DNA from: Desarmillaria ectypa
Taxonomy: Eukaryota > Basidiomycota > Agaricomycetes > Agaricales > Physalacriaceae
Length of the DNA stretch: 64,000 bases
Assembly: GCA_030407005.1 (NCBI GenBank)
Contig: JAUDYN010000005.1
Location: 1,612,001-1,676,000, forward strand
Direction: 5' to 3'
This document shows, piece by piece, positions 36,614 to 48,400 of this stretch. The position numbers and the translations under genes are program-made. Numbering within the stretch: position 1 is the first letter of the stretch; the number at the start of each line of letters is the position of its first letter. A model generated the notes under the pieces. It had not been told where the DNA came from. It worked only from the letters and a program-made list of their open reading frames with translations, and made no database searches.

Positions 36614-36809
36614 GGAAAACAGAATCGTACCATAAATTTATATTTTCTGGCATAAACTGATAATTAAATAATATTCATCTCTCCTCCTCACTCTATTTGG
36701 AGTATATCTGGGGGCGATGAGGGCTCCTTTTTAGGCATGACCCCTTTGATGTGAACGCTGACAGCTCGACGGCGCGTACCTCAAGGCTTGCCTTTGACGG
36801 TCCTCCACC

Positions 36810-37947
36810 ATGTCGAAACCTATCCATTTCCCTATCCCCCCTCCTTCCAAGCCTTCAGTCCCCCCGCATGTTGCCCCTTTGACAGAAAAGCAGTCGACCA
36901 TGTACCAGACAGTCTACGACCATTTTGCCACGCCTGAGTACAAAATTCCGGGACTTGAGGAGGACACTGGACTCATGGAGGAAGAGAAGTTTTGGATGTC
37001 ACATGAATGCATTTTGAGGTGAGGTTTCCTTTCTCTTTCATTGCATCCCAACTCATTCTCTCAAAAGGTACCTTCGCGCGTCCAAATGGAAGACTGAAGC
37101 TGCGATCCATCGAATAGAAGACACTTTAAAATGGAGACGCAGCTATGGTCTGTATACCACTTTGTCGTCGGAACATGTAGAGCCAGAAGTGAGGATCTCA
37201 TTTCCTGTACTCCACTGGTAGGAACTTATGCCACGCCTAGGCTTCAACGGGGAAACAACTTATCTTCGGCTTTACAGTCGATGGAAAACCTGGTTACTAC
37301 ATGTTTCCCAGTCGGCAAAATACTGAAGAGTCTCCACGCCAAATCGAGTTCGTCGTCTGGATTCTTGAACGTTGTATAGACATGATGCCGTCTGGTGTAG
37401 AGTGTGCAGCAGTCCCGACCTTCCCTTACTCTTCTCACTCTTTTTTTGTAGAACCATCGCACTCTTTATCAACTTTGCCGACAAAGCTAAGAACCCTTCT
37501 TTGGGCACAGCGAGACAATTCTTAAATGTCCTCCAGGACCACTATCCAGAACGTCTCGGTGTGGCACTGATCATCAACGTTCCATTCTTAGTTACCGCCT
37601 TCTTCAAGCTTGTTTCTCCCTTCATTGATCCCATAACGAGAGAAAAGATGAAGTTCAATCCCGACGTTGTCAAAGATGGCATCGTTGCTGCGGACAATGT
37701 TATGAAAGACCACTGGGGAGGCGATTGCGAATTCGTCTACGAGCATGAGAAGTATTGGCCCGCAATAGACGCGATGTGCAAGGAAAGAAAGAAGAAATTC
37801 CTAGAAAAGTGGCGGCAATTAGGTGGAACAGTGGGTATAAAGGAGATCGATTACAAGGCCGAGACAGATCTAGTTAATGAGAAGATGTCAGCCATGCAAG
37901 ACACCACCGTGGTTGTGGATAATGAGGTGTCGGTTGAAGTTGCTTAG
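36810..37947 (+). CDS. Sec14-like CRAL-TRIO lipid-transfer protein
   Basis: Cytosolic phosphatidylinositol/lipid exchange protein of the Sec14 type. It starts MSKPIHFPIPPPSKPSVPP. The CRAL-TRIO N-terminal helices include KFWMSHECILRYLRASKWKT and DTLKWRRSYGL. The lipid-binding domain has QLIFGFTVDGKPGYYMFPSR, ESPRQIEFVVWILER, TIALFINFADKAKNPSLGTA, QDHYPERLGVALIINVPFL and SPFIDPITREKMKFNPDV, all typical. Introns lie near 37022-37069, 37191-37240 and 37421-37470. The C-terminus is charged and ends NEVSVEVA. The 3' end may overlap the tail of the degenerate LRR-type gene on the other strand. Confidence 0.93.
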
Positions 37948-38171
37948 TAGCCATGCATATAGAAGAGGTTTGGGGTAATATATATTAGACACACAATAAA
38001 AGTGAATGAAGATTCGAGGGGCATCGTCTGTCTTCATGTGTCCATTCCCCCCAAAGCTCAGGACTGATGGGATCCAGCTAGCAAGCAATCGCATCGATTC
38101 GCCATCGAATACCGAACCCACACACCAAATCCCAATATCATATAACCCCCAGCTAGTGAAGGAGGGGTTCT

Positions 38172-39560
38172 TCATGATGCCATCGAACATGTCAACAATG
38201 GCACGCAGCGCTCAAGTGTTGGGCTTACTTGGTTATCCCCAATGTACAGCTTGACTGACTTCAAACCAGGTAGCTTTTCGGCCATAGTAACAATAGTATC
38301 CCCGGTTAAAACCATCATATTAAGACGCAATGATCTCAGAGTTCTGTTGGGACCATTATATGCCAAGGCATCTATAAGTTCGATGGTCTCTTGAGATGAA
38401 AGATAATGATCTCGCGAAACAAGGTTGATAAGGGTATTCGCAGAACGCTGTATCGTGAGAAAAAATGCGTCGAAACCATCACGGAGATGCGTGGGGTAGA
38501 ACTGTAAGTCTTTCAATACCAAGAATTCCGGGATTGGATCCACTGTAGCCAACAACCATTCGCTGAACGGTTATTCCAACGATGGGTCCATTGCAGATCC
38601 AGCGGGGTACAGCCACAGTTGCAGATCATCGAATGTGCTTGAATGCCCTTGAACGAAACGGGATAAACCAGAAGGATCTGTCGGGAACGCTTTATTGAAG
38701 GCGGTGCGAATGTGAAAGTGATGCAACAGCGGGAAGTGGTCCAAATCAACAGATCAACTCGACGCATCTGTGGCTGTCCATGACCATAAGTCGAAAGTCT
38801 TCAATTGAGGACTCGGTCCATTGATGAACTTTCTGAGAGCCAAAACAGATCCAATCGATTCCCCCGAGTCTGCAACAGGGTAAGTGGTAGCTATTAGCTG
38901 AATTCTCAGTGATTCCAGCGATTCCAATGGGACACTGGTCTCGACGATGATGCGAAGCGCATCCAAATAGCCCGAAAGGAAAAGGGTGGGGATCTGTTTG
39001 CCAAATGTCGACCAAACCGCATTCAGGAATGGTAACAATTTATGGCTGGATGGAAGTCCCCAGATGTCGATTGAAAGTCCATTGAAGTTTCTGAATTCGA
39101 GAGGAACATCGATGAGGAGTTTGGTGTTGCTTTCTATTGAAAGGTTCTTACGGCGGCCAAAATTTGCGAACCGAAATATTTGGACGTCGTCGATCAGGTG
39201 GGTGCGAGTGTCATGGGGGACGATGCTCAGGTGCAAGACCCGTTTTGCAACCTCTGGATCCCTATCAAGACACGAACATTATTGATGTAAGAAATATACA
39301 TTCAGTCCACCTGCCTTAGTCTTTTCAAAAGCACAACTGTAGGCGAGTCGATGCCCTCAATTGTGACCTTTTCATATCTGACATTCAGCGCGATTTCGTA
39401 GAAGACACGGCTGACATCAAGCATATTTCGAAGTTCAGTCTAGGAGAAACTATGATATATAAAGCCATAGTTCTGGAGGCAGCTCACCCATGGGAGTAGC
39501 TGAGGAAGGCTGAGGAGTGTGGAGTCCGGGCAGGGCACCGCCGTAGAGTATGGGTGAAGA
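38172..39560 (-). pseudogene. Degenerate LRR/F-box-type fungal gene
   Basis: A long minus-strand frame (39236 to 38172) codes for a protein with leucine-rich spacing, such as LRSLRLNMMVLTGDTIVTMA, like many basidiomycete F-box/LRR proteins. Two in-frame stops interrupt it: TGA at 38754-38756 and TAA at 38571-38573, with sequence of the same character on both sides. A frameshift near 38195 separates the frame from a C-terminal continuation beginning ALRAIVDMFDGIMKNPSFTS. Upstream exons carry ELRNMLDVSRVFYEIALNVR (about 39390-39440) and VVNLLHPYSTAVPCPDSTLL (about 39500-39560). No convincing start ATG was found. The family is inferred from composition and spacing; loss of the intact frame is directly visible. 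Confidence 0.7.
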
Positions 39561-39813
39561 AGATTGACTACTGTCTCAGTGCGCACATAACTATCACGTG
39601 AGGCTCTTACCTATCCTTTATTTTTAATTTTTTAATTTAATTTTTACTCAGCATTTTATTACTAGCGGTCGTCGGTAGACGACTTCAATACCTTGCTTGG
39701 CCGGTTGTCAAAGAGGGTACTCCATCATCTTCAAATAGCATGTTTATTCTATTTGAAAGCCAATTAAAAGTACGCGCACCTCCCTGACACCGGCTGAGAA
39801 TCATTTCAAGTAT

Positions 39814-40149
39814 CTACTGGTAAATCCTCAGCATCTCAATGATGTCCTGCAGAGGTATTCCATCCAGAGGTGCCGTATCGCTTCCATCACAGAACCTCGA
39901 CATGCTTTGAATGGCGCGCTGAAAGATGGTGGCAATGATATCCAGTAATGGCAGTTTCCGGGTCCCCGATTCTTTCCCTTTGTACAAAGAACCGGCAGTT
40001 TGTGTAGGCTTGATGGCTTTGGGACCAGCAGGCCCATCTACACTGCCTTAAAACACTGTCAAACCATGTTAAAGTACTGGCGCAAAAAGCTCGCTCGGTG
40101 GAACATCGACATTTCTTGAAAGACAATTGTCGGTGTTATCGGCCGCCAT
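39814..40149 (-). CDS. Unresolved coding-like stretch
   Basis: A minus-strand frame ending at 39814 reads LPLLDIIATIFQRAIQSMSR then DTAPLDGIPLQDIIEMLRIY, which has protein-like composition. An upstream candidate first exon starts MAADNTDNCLSRNVDVPPSE at 40149. I could not find a splice pair that joins them in frame. It may be a small gene, the end of a decayed one, or chance. No family recognised. It lies between the broken LRR-type gene and GID5/ARMC8. Confidence 0.3.
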
Positions 40150-40528
40150 AGGTGGAAAAGTCAATTGCGCGTGATCCTGGTGGCTGACTAAGCGTGGGTA
40201 TTAGACCCCACAGAGACCTTGACAAGCAAGGTAATTGTTTCGGCTTCCACATTGTACAAACTTGTTCAAAAATGTTCCAAAGTACGAAACTATTCACCAA
40301 CTTGGACCATCCCAAGGTGTCGCTCAAGATGAATAACATACTAATGCACAGAATGTTGACTTTGACCATCGTCGGGCCAAGTTGAGCCATATGCCGTATT
40401 TGTTCGGCAACTGCAAGCAGCTGCCCCAAAACGGCACTAAGCCCTTGTTTTTTCCCGTTCGCTCTACCACTCTGCTGCCACCTCACATACATTACCGTAA
40501 CGCTCGGATCCTTCTCGGCCAGCCAGCA

Positions 40529-43293
40529 ATGACCATTGAAGCGGTAATGACTGTATCTAATCTGAAGCAAATCAAGAACAATGTTATTGGGAACCCATCC
40601 GTCAAGTTGCAGTGTGCTCGGGACGAGGTATTTATTCAAATGTAAGTCACATCTGACTTCTAATATTTCTTTCCAGAACGTTGTGTTGATTTACGTGAAG
40701 GCTTGTCGAATGTTTGAATCGCGAGCCTGTAGCAGATGAGCCTCAAGGATCCAAGGACGATATCCGCATCGAGGCTGCCCATATCATAACGTCGATATCT
40801 TATGGTCACTCTCTCATCGTCCGACCTGGCTCTTCATTACTGATGAAGTCCATTTTGTAGGTTCTGAGGACGTGCTGGGAAGTTTGTTGAGGGCCGACGT
40901 CCATAGAGCATTGCTGTTTGCCATTGCTAAAATACAGCCAACCGATTCGACATCCCTCAAAGCTGCATTCGCGCGTGCATTGAGAGCTATTATCGTAGCT
41001 GTTGCAGAGACCGTGGGACCGTCGCAGTGGGGGTTGAGGGCAGACTCCTCTGCCGTCAGAAACGACGCAAAGGTCACTCTAGATTTCTTGTTCCATGTGG
41101 GTGCCAGTTTCTTCTCCAGGTGGCGTGAATTAACGGGCTTGGATCTTAAAAGATCGATTCCCTGGACATATATCTGCCTCTTCTCGTTGATCCGTCGGTT
41201 CAGATCAGCACGTCGATAGCTGTACTCCTTGGGAGCGCTCTTCGGACGGCAGAGCACCGAACAGCAGTCACAGAGTGGCTGCCTATCGCGGACCGCGCGC
41301 GAGAGGTCAAAACAAAACGTGGATGGGAAAAGACTTCAATAAATTCAAGCTCGTTGCATCGTCACGGTGGTTGGGCCGCTAGGAATCTCAGTTCACTGTT
41401 GCTTGCCAGTAAAGATTACAAAGTATGCTGTCAACATTCATCATTCCAGCTTTGCGTCTAATATGGTCATAGTATCAGGAAAGCCTTCTGTTAGCCCTGG
41501 CTGCCCTTTGTAAGGATAATGCAAACGTGGCAGTAGCTCTGACGAAACCCATCGCTGAGAAAGACGGTGAGTTCTCAACCTGGTTTGCTTACTTATTGCT
41601 GAACTTGTTTAGCAACGCTCTCATACATTCTCTTGCTATCAAAATCCAGGATTTCCGAGGTTCAGCTGGCTGCTTGCTTATGGTATCGTTGTCACTTCTC
41701 GGTGTCACCCGCTGACTTAAAATTTTTAAGTGCGATACATATTATTCGATCCAGTGCAAGCCATTCCGCGCCTGTCGACGACTACTCTGCGAGAACGATA
41801 TTAAGTGTCGTCAATCGCATGATTGCCACACCGCCTACAGATACAGTACAGAACCAGTGCAAAGCTTGCTTCATCTTATGTATGCCATTTGGTGTACGGT
41901 TCCGCACATTCTTACATCATATCTCAGATTATCTGGTTACAGATGAAGCAATTCTATGCCACATAGCATGGGAGCGCGGATCTCTTCGGCGACTTGCGGA
42001 ATTAGTTCAGTCTATTACCCCCCAGGATTTGAACGAAAGAGAAGAGGAAGAGCCCGAGAGTGTGTCTGCATTAAGAGAAGTAAGCACGGAGTGCCTCTTT
42101 CTAGTGAAAGCTAAGCAAACCGTCTCCTTACGAAGGCGGCTCTTACGGCAATAGCGGCCATCTCAATGTTCGATAACGACATTCGTAGATCTTTGACTGA
42201 TGACTTGAAATTGCTTCCGACCATTCATGTCTCCCTGTCGCATCGTCATGTAGGAGTTCGGTATGCTGCTTGTCAGTGCATACGGGCCCTGAGCCGGGCT
42301 GTGGCTGTATTACGCACCAATCTCGTAGATAGTGGCCTGGGTATGGTCGTCTTTCAAATATTCAAGAAGGAAGATGAAGATAGAAGGGTATTGTCTGCTG
42401 CGCTTTCTGCGGTGTGCAACATTGTTAACGAATTCTCTCCGTTGAGACCAGTATGCTTTCCTTTCGTTGTGTGCTTCCTCGTTACTTAGTAGTGATGATG
42501 CAGGTATATCTCGATCAAGGATTGCTACCACGCCTAATACAGCTTTTAGGCTCTGGGGATCCGACATTACGATTAAGTGCACTATGGGCCGTCAAAAATT
42601 TACTACGCAAGACATCGCTAGAAATCAAAAAGGAGGTCATGAACCGAATCGGTTGGCCCCAGCTTTCGAGGTACGTCATCTGTCTCTGTGCAATTAAAGT
42701 TGTTCATAATAATTGGACATACTAGATTGCTTACTGATCCGGCAGAAGGTATCCAAGAGCAAGCATTCAACATCGTGCGGAATTTAGCTGAAGACGAAGA
42801 AGCCATCGACATGGTCTTTGAAGGTTTGGGCACGCATATTCTACTAGACCGTCTCGTAAAAACCTTAGAATCTCGCGACGAAGATGTCGTCCTTCAGGTG
42901 TGTCTTTTTTAAATGTGTATAGGGAGAAGAAGTCTTATTTTCTTCAAGGCGGCATCTCTCCTCGCGAATCTCGCCAATGGTTCTGAAGTCCAGCAGGACC
43001 TCATCTTATCTTGCCCCGAAATCCTTGTTTCCCTCAAGGCATGTTTGGCAGAGTCCAAACCTGAAATTCGTCGGCCGGCAGTCGGGTGTATCCTTGAGCT
43101 TGCGCGGAGAAGCTCCAAGGGACGAAAGGAGATGGTTGAAGCCGGCATTCTGTCGACATTGCGGCATATTTGCGAGTGGAGTGGTGGGGGATTGACTATG
43201 AGCCATGCGCATACGAGCAATGCTATCGAAGAGGAGAAGGACATCATCGAGCATGCACGGTTGGCATTGAACTGGCTAGAATATGGACCATGA
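40529..43293 (+). CDS. Armadillo-repeat protein, ARMC8/GID5 (Vid28) homologue
   Basis: Scaffold subunit of the GID/CTLH E3 ubiquitin ligase, which binds the substrate receptor and in yeast directs turnover of gluconeogenic enzymes. It starts MTIEAVMTVSNLKQIKNNVI, close to the usual N-terminus. The first introns join QMLVECLNREPVADEPQGSK to IRIEAAHIITSISYGSED. Armadillo repeats continue through ALRAIIVAVAETVGPSQWGL, ESLLLALAALCKDNANVAVA, LSHRHVGVRYAACQCIRALS, SALSAVCNIVNEFSPLRPVY, GSGDPTLRLSALWAVKNLLR, EGIQEQAFNIVRNLAEDEEA and LQAASLLANLANGSEVQQDL. The C-terminus EHARLALNWLEYGP is the conserved end of this family. About ten short introns. The start is supported by homology but the upstream 400 bp are unannotated. 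Confidence 0.9.
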
Positions 43294-43605
43294 TTTCTAT
43301 CCAGTTCGCGCTTCATCCAGATAATGAAATTGATGCGTCCCTATTTTACTTGTCAAGCTAGTATCTGCTCGTAGCGAGGCTCGCTGATTTACAATTGACA
43401 ACTTCAGTACAAGATGATATATATTACACGTATGTTTGTATTTCTCATGATGGAGTTCGAGCCCCGGATAGTGGACCTGAGTGGATCGGAGGTGTTTATC
43501 AGATAGGCAATAGTTTCCCACAGGGCAATCCTCGTCCCCAAATTTTGCTGGCGGACTTTTACCGGGGCTGACCCACATTTTGGGCGTTGCTCTTTCCTCA
43601 TCACC
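43294..43605. other. Intergenic region
   Basis: 3' flank of the ARMC8/GID5 gene and promoter of PDH E1 alpha. A TATATATTA run at about 43427 lies about 180 bp upstream of the PDH start. No gene was recognised. Confidence 0.35.
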
Positions 43606-45171
43606 ATGGCCTCGTTGGTTCGTCTTCGTGCCTCCCAAAGGATATTCAGAGCGGTACGTTCTCTCCTCGCTGTCCTCGATGATGAGCAGCCCAGTAACTG
43701 TGATGTGCTGTAGCCCTTCGTACGCGCTATCCAGACCTCGGCCGACACCACGACTCTTCACGAAGATGCCTCTACCTCGGGACCATTCATGGTCAAGCTT
43801 CATGAAGACTCATTCCAGGCATTCAACTGCGAGCCTCCTTCATTGGACGTTCAAGTCACCAAGGACGAGCTCATAACGATGTACAGGCAAATGTCGACGA
43901 TGCGTCGAATGGAGCAGGCTGCTGGCGCGTTATACCAGGCAAAACTCGTTCGTGGCTTCTGCCATTTGGCTATCGGGCAGGTGTGTTGCATGCATGGAAA
44001 TTTTCTACCGCTATTCAAGGCTTTTATCAGGAAGCCGTCTCTGTCGGTATTCACCACGGTCTGACGCCAGACGACTATGTCATCACTTCTTATCGCTGCC
44101 ATCCTTTCGCAGTCCTTCGTGGTGGATCTATAAAGGGTGTTATTGGTGAGCTTCTGGGACGAAAGGTTGGAATGTCCCACGGCAAAGGTGGCTCGATGCA
44201 CATCTTTACTCCTACATTTTTTGGTGGAAATGGTATTGTCGGTGCTCAAGTCCCCCTGGGAGCTGGTCTTGCATTTGCTCAAAAATACTCTGAACACCCT
44301 CGTTGCACCTTCGCTCTCTATGGCGATGGAGCAGCTAACCAAGGGCAGGTGTTCGAAGCTTTCAATATGGTAAGTTTGGTTATCTGTGTAGTCTCAACGC
44401 TAAAGTATGCTTTTAGGCCAAACTATGGGATCTCCCTTGCGTCTTTGTTTGCGAGAACAACAAGTACGGAATGGGAACATCCGCGGAGCGTAGCTCAGCA
44501 AACACCGAATACTTTAAGCGCGGGGATTACATTCCCGGTCTTCAGGTAATACGTGTCTTATCCTCCACAAAACATGATGCCAACCTTCATCTCTCTAGGT
44601 TAACGGAATGGATATTGTTGCCGCCAAGCAGGCTGTGGAGTACGCCAGAAAGTGGACTGTTGAAGACAAGAAAGGGCCTCTCCTCCTCGAATTTGTCACC
44701 TACCGCTATGGTGGACACTCGTAAGTTGGCCAATGTTTTGTGTGAACTCAACAGATCTGATTCACAAGAAAACCAGGATGTCTGATCCCGGTACTACTTA
44801 CCGCACGCGTGAAGAAGTCCAGCGGATGCGAAGTACTAAAGACCCTATCCACGGTCTCCTGAAGTACATCGAGGAGTGGGGTCTCGCCACCGAGCAAGAG
44901 CTTAAGGTGAAACATTCTTTAGAGGTATCACTTCTCGACCGCTAATACATTCCTCAGCAAATCGACAAAGACGCAAAGGCTGAAATCGATGCGGCTGTTG
45001 AGGAAGCCAAGGCTTCCCCGGAGCCCGATGCGAAGGACCTTTGGACGTCGATCTACTACGCCGGCACTGAGCCGCCTTTCATGAGAGGTCGTGAGCGGGA
45101 AGAGGTAAGATATCCAACTGTATACTCTGTGTAATGAGGCTGACCCCATGCGTTAGGTTCACCATTACTAG
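43606..45171 (+). CDS. PDA1: Pyruvate dehydrogenase E1 component alpha subunit, mitochondrial
   Basis: TPP-dependent decarboxylase subunit of the mitochondrial pyruvate dehydrogenase complex. It starts [16 protein letters not shown], an Arg-rich amphipathic presequence. The catalytic chain shows [72 protein letters not shown] and [20 protein letters not shown]. The TPP/Mg motif is [20 protein letters not shown] through CENN, with the GDG and NN ends intact. The regulatory phosphorylation loop [20 protein letters not shown] is intact, so control by PDH kinase is likely. The protein ends EREEVHHY. About six short introns. Confidence 0.95.
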
Positions 45172-45421
45172 ACACCCCCGAACTGATCCCCTTAGCTTGC
45201 CTAGATGTCTTCTTACCGTATTTATCGTGACAGATGGGGGCTTCCCCCGTATCATGTCATGTTGTCGTTATGCTTACTGTTGGATCCTTTCTTAATGCAA
45301 TCGTATTCCATGAACGCGGCATCGAGCCGGTAGAGCTCCTGAAGTAAATTAAGAACGACATTATACCCAAACATATATCATATGCTCTACGCGAAAAGAT
45401 AACGGAAAAGTGGAGGTCTCC

Positions 45422-48400
45422 CTACTTCTTACCCTTCTTCTTGTTCTTCTTGTTCTTCTTTCTGCCTTGGGTCTGGGTAGATTCCTCTGGCTCTTCCTCC
45501 TTCGTTTCCCCGTCCTTTGCCTCCTCATCCTTGTCTGTAGTTCCGGCCTCTGTGAAGGAAGTGTTTGCTGCATCAGTCGCTGACGGTGGACTTGTCGCTG
45601 GTGGTATGTCTGCATCCACTTTAAGAGGTGTTTTTGGAGCGGGCGATTTGGGCAAGTTGGCTGTAGACGTCTCTTCCGGAGGCGTTGCATCTATCGGTGG
45701 TGCTTCAGCCTCGGCGGCACTCGTCTCTACGACTACGAGGTCTGAGCTAGTTGTTTCTGCTGCGGCGAGATGTTCTTCTGTTTCAGCAGCAGCCGGTTCA
45801 TCTGAGGCTGGTTCAACCGTTGCTGGTTCTGCTAGTGCGACCGCTGTTGGTTCCACTGGTGTGGGACTTGCCGGTGCCGGTGGTTCTGGTTCTGGTTCTG
45901 GCGGTGGTTCGAGTTCTGCTGGTGGTTCTGCTGTTGCTGGTTCTGCCGTTGATGCTTCTACGGAGCTCTCGAGCTCCTCATTCTCTGGTTTTGGTGAAGG
46001 TGGTTTGGATGGAGCAGCTGACTTTGGGGGGGATGGAGCAGCAGAAAATGATGCCTCGGGTGATATTTCATCAGCCTCGGTCTCTCTAGGCGACGATGCA
46101 GCTGGTGGATCCGTTGACGACGCTGAAGCCTCTGCGGGAGGTTCTGTCGTCTCTTGTTTGGGTGATTGTGTAGTAGATAAGGGTGCTATTGGTGACTTCG
46201 GTGGCTTTGGCGATGAGGCTACAGATTTTGCTACAATTCGTGGTGACGCTGTTACCGAAGCAGGATCAGGGGGAGGCGCTGTATCATCTGCTTGAGGAAC
46301 CTTGATCTCTGTGTCGTGTGAAGCGACGGGAGATGAAGACGACCCTGCCTTCGGTGAAGTTGGCTTGGAGGGCTTCTGTGACTTGTTGCCCCCGTTGCCT
46401 CCAAAGGCGGACGAAGCAATCCGACTTGCGAGAGCCGCTAATGTGAATGGCTCTGGCTTTGCCGTGGGACCTACCTTCGGCGTAGCTGCTTTAGGCGTCT
46501 TGCTACCGCTCACCGACCTTGAGAGATCATTGCCGCTCGCAGGCGGTTCGGTAGAGAACAGGACGGACGTCTCCTCTGGCGGATTCGGTGATTCGACTTC
46601 CTGTGCGTTAGTCACACCTGTCCAAGGATTGGAACCGTCATTTAGAATCAGAGGCGAAGACAAGGGGGCAATGACAGGTGACATCGGCTTGGATAGAGTC
46701 TCAACAGGCGCTGGAGCGGCAGGTTCCGACGACGCGGGCGGAGCAGAGTAGCTTTCAGCTGCCAGCGGCGTTGCTGCGCCAGACTTCTTGGGACTTGCAG
46801 CAACTGAGACCGCATGAGAGCCTGAATGTGCATTATCAACCTGGTTGTCGACAGGCGGCAACGAGACTGGCGCTTCGATCGACGCCTCCAACACATTTTG
46901 GACACTAAAAGCGGAATGAGGGGCGGACTGTGGGATCTGAGAGTCGGGTAAACCACTAAGAAGACCCGGATCTGGCGGGAGTTCACCCTCTCTGACTGAC
47001 GGTGTTCCTGTGGAGGAAGTAAGCCTAGACTTTCCCCCCTTCATAGAAAGCGGACTCTTCAGAGGCGACATGGCTGATCCCCAAACGGATGACAGGGCTT
47101 CGGCAAGCATGGAAGTGCTACGAGTGCTAGAAACTTCTGTCGCCACGTCGATGTCTCGGGCCCGTTCTCTGCCTTTGTCCTTGGTCCGCCCACGGTCTTT
47201 CTCTCGAACGCTACCATTGCTGAGACTTCGAGTAGTATCCAGTCCTTGCGAACGATCGGCGTCTCCACCATTACGGGAAATGGATCGATCGGGAACGACT
47301 TCCGGAATTGCTGAAGATACGGATTCCCTATTCGAGTGTCCTGCATGCGATGAACGATTGCTTGAAAAACTGTCCGTGGGTGAACGGCGGGGATCAGGAG
47401 TTTGAGTTCTTGATCCTGGAAGAGACCGCTGTCTTTCCGGTTGTGCATCGGCAGTCATGTCATCTTCAGGATTAGTGTCAGGTTCTTCTTCTTCTGCTCG
47501 ATGTCCGCGCTCGTTGTAAATGATAGATGCCGGTCCGCTGAAACAACATGTAAGGTGATATTCAAGGAATTAGACTTTGATGCTCACTATTTAACCGTCC
47601 CCTTGAGAACATAATGAGTACAAGGACAACTGCACAAAATCAATCACTCACATTATCAACCCATTTAATACGCGCTTTGAACTCGGTGAGACCAAAATGT
47701 ATCTCAATGGAGAACACGATAGTCCAGTATTCTTTTCCGTCCCTGCCTATCTTCGATTGTACTATGCCACTCAATGGAGACAGATCGGCACGGACGAGAC
47801 ACAGCGTAGAAAAATTATCTTACCATCGAGCTGTTCAGCAATTTGACGTGAAAGAAGAAAGCGACTGACCTGCATGACGTTGAATCCATTGCGGAATTAT
47901 GTCTCCTCCTCGGTAACACCAAATCTCAACCTCAAACACTGATAGCATTGAGAGATTTGTGAGCTCTGTGCAGTATTTTCTGGTGAATACCGTGGACTCC
48001 TTCACTTTGACGCCCTAGCGAGGTGTTAGACATAATTATACACTTCGATGGGAAACGAACTTACCCTAGCCAAGATGCAATCAAATGCGTCTGGAAGAAG
48101 TTTGGGTCCAGAAGGCAATTCAGTGAGTCTGTCTTTGCGCCCAACGTGGTCTGGGTCTTCCGCATTGTACGCTCGAAGATATTCAACGCCATACATGAAC
48201 TTCGCTATCCGAGCGGAGACATGATGGTCACAATAAAATCCAATGGCACCATCTGCAACTGCTTTGGACCTGGAAAGACATAAGCTGTTACTCCACAGGT
48301 ATATCGTTAAGACATACGTTTGTGTATCCGGACGACTGACAGCGACCTTCTCGGGGGCGAGCCTTTCTTGAAGCTGTGTGGATAGCCATGAACTTGCGGC

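Noticed and set aside
40136..40639. 167-codon minus-strand frame with a hydrophobic stretch
   Set aside because: Its 5' part is exactly antisense to the first exon of the ARMC8/GID5 gene, and no homology or splice structure supports it.
45441..46295. 284-codon open frame on the plus strand, rich in Gly, Ser and Ala
   Set aside because: It is the antisense shadow of the Ser/Pro/Ala-rich tail of the Hsp70-like gene; its composition follows from the codon bias of the opposite strand and no domain is present.
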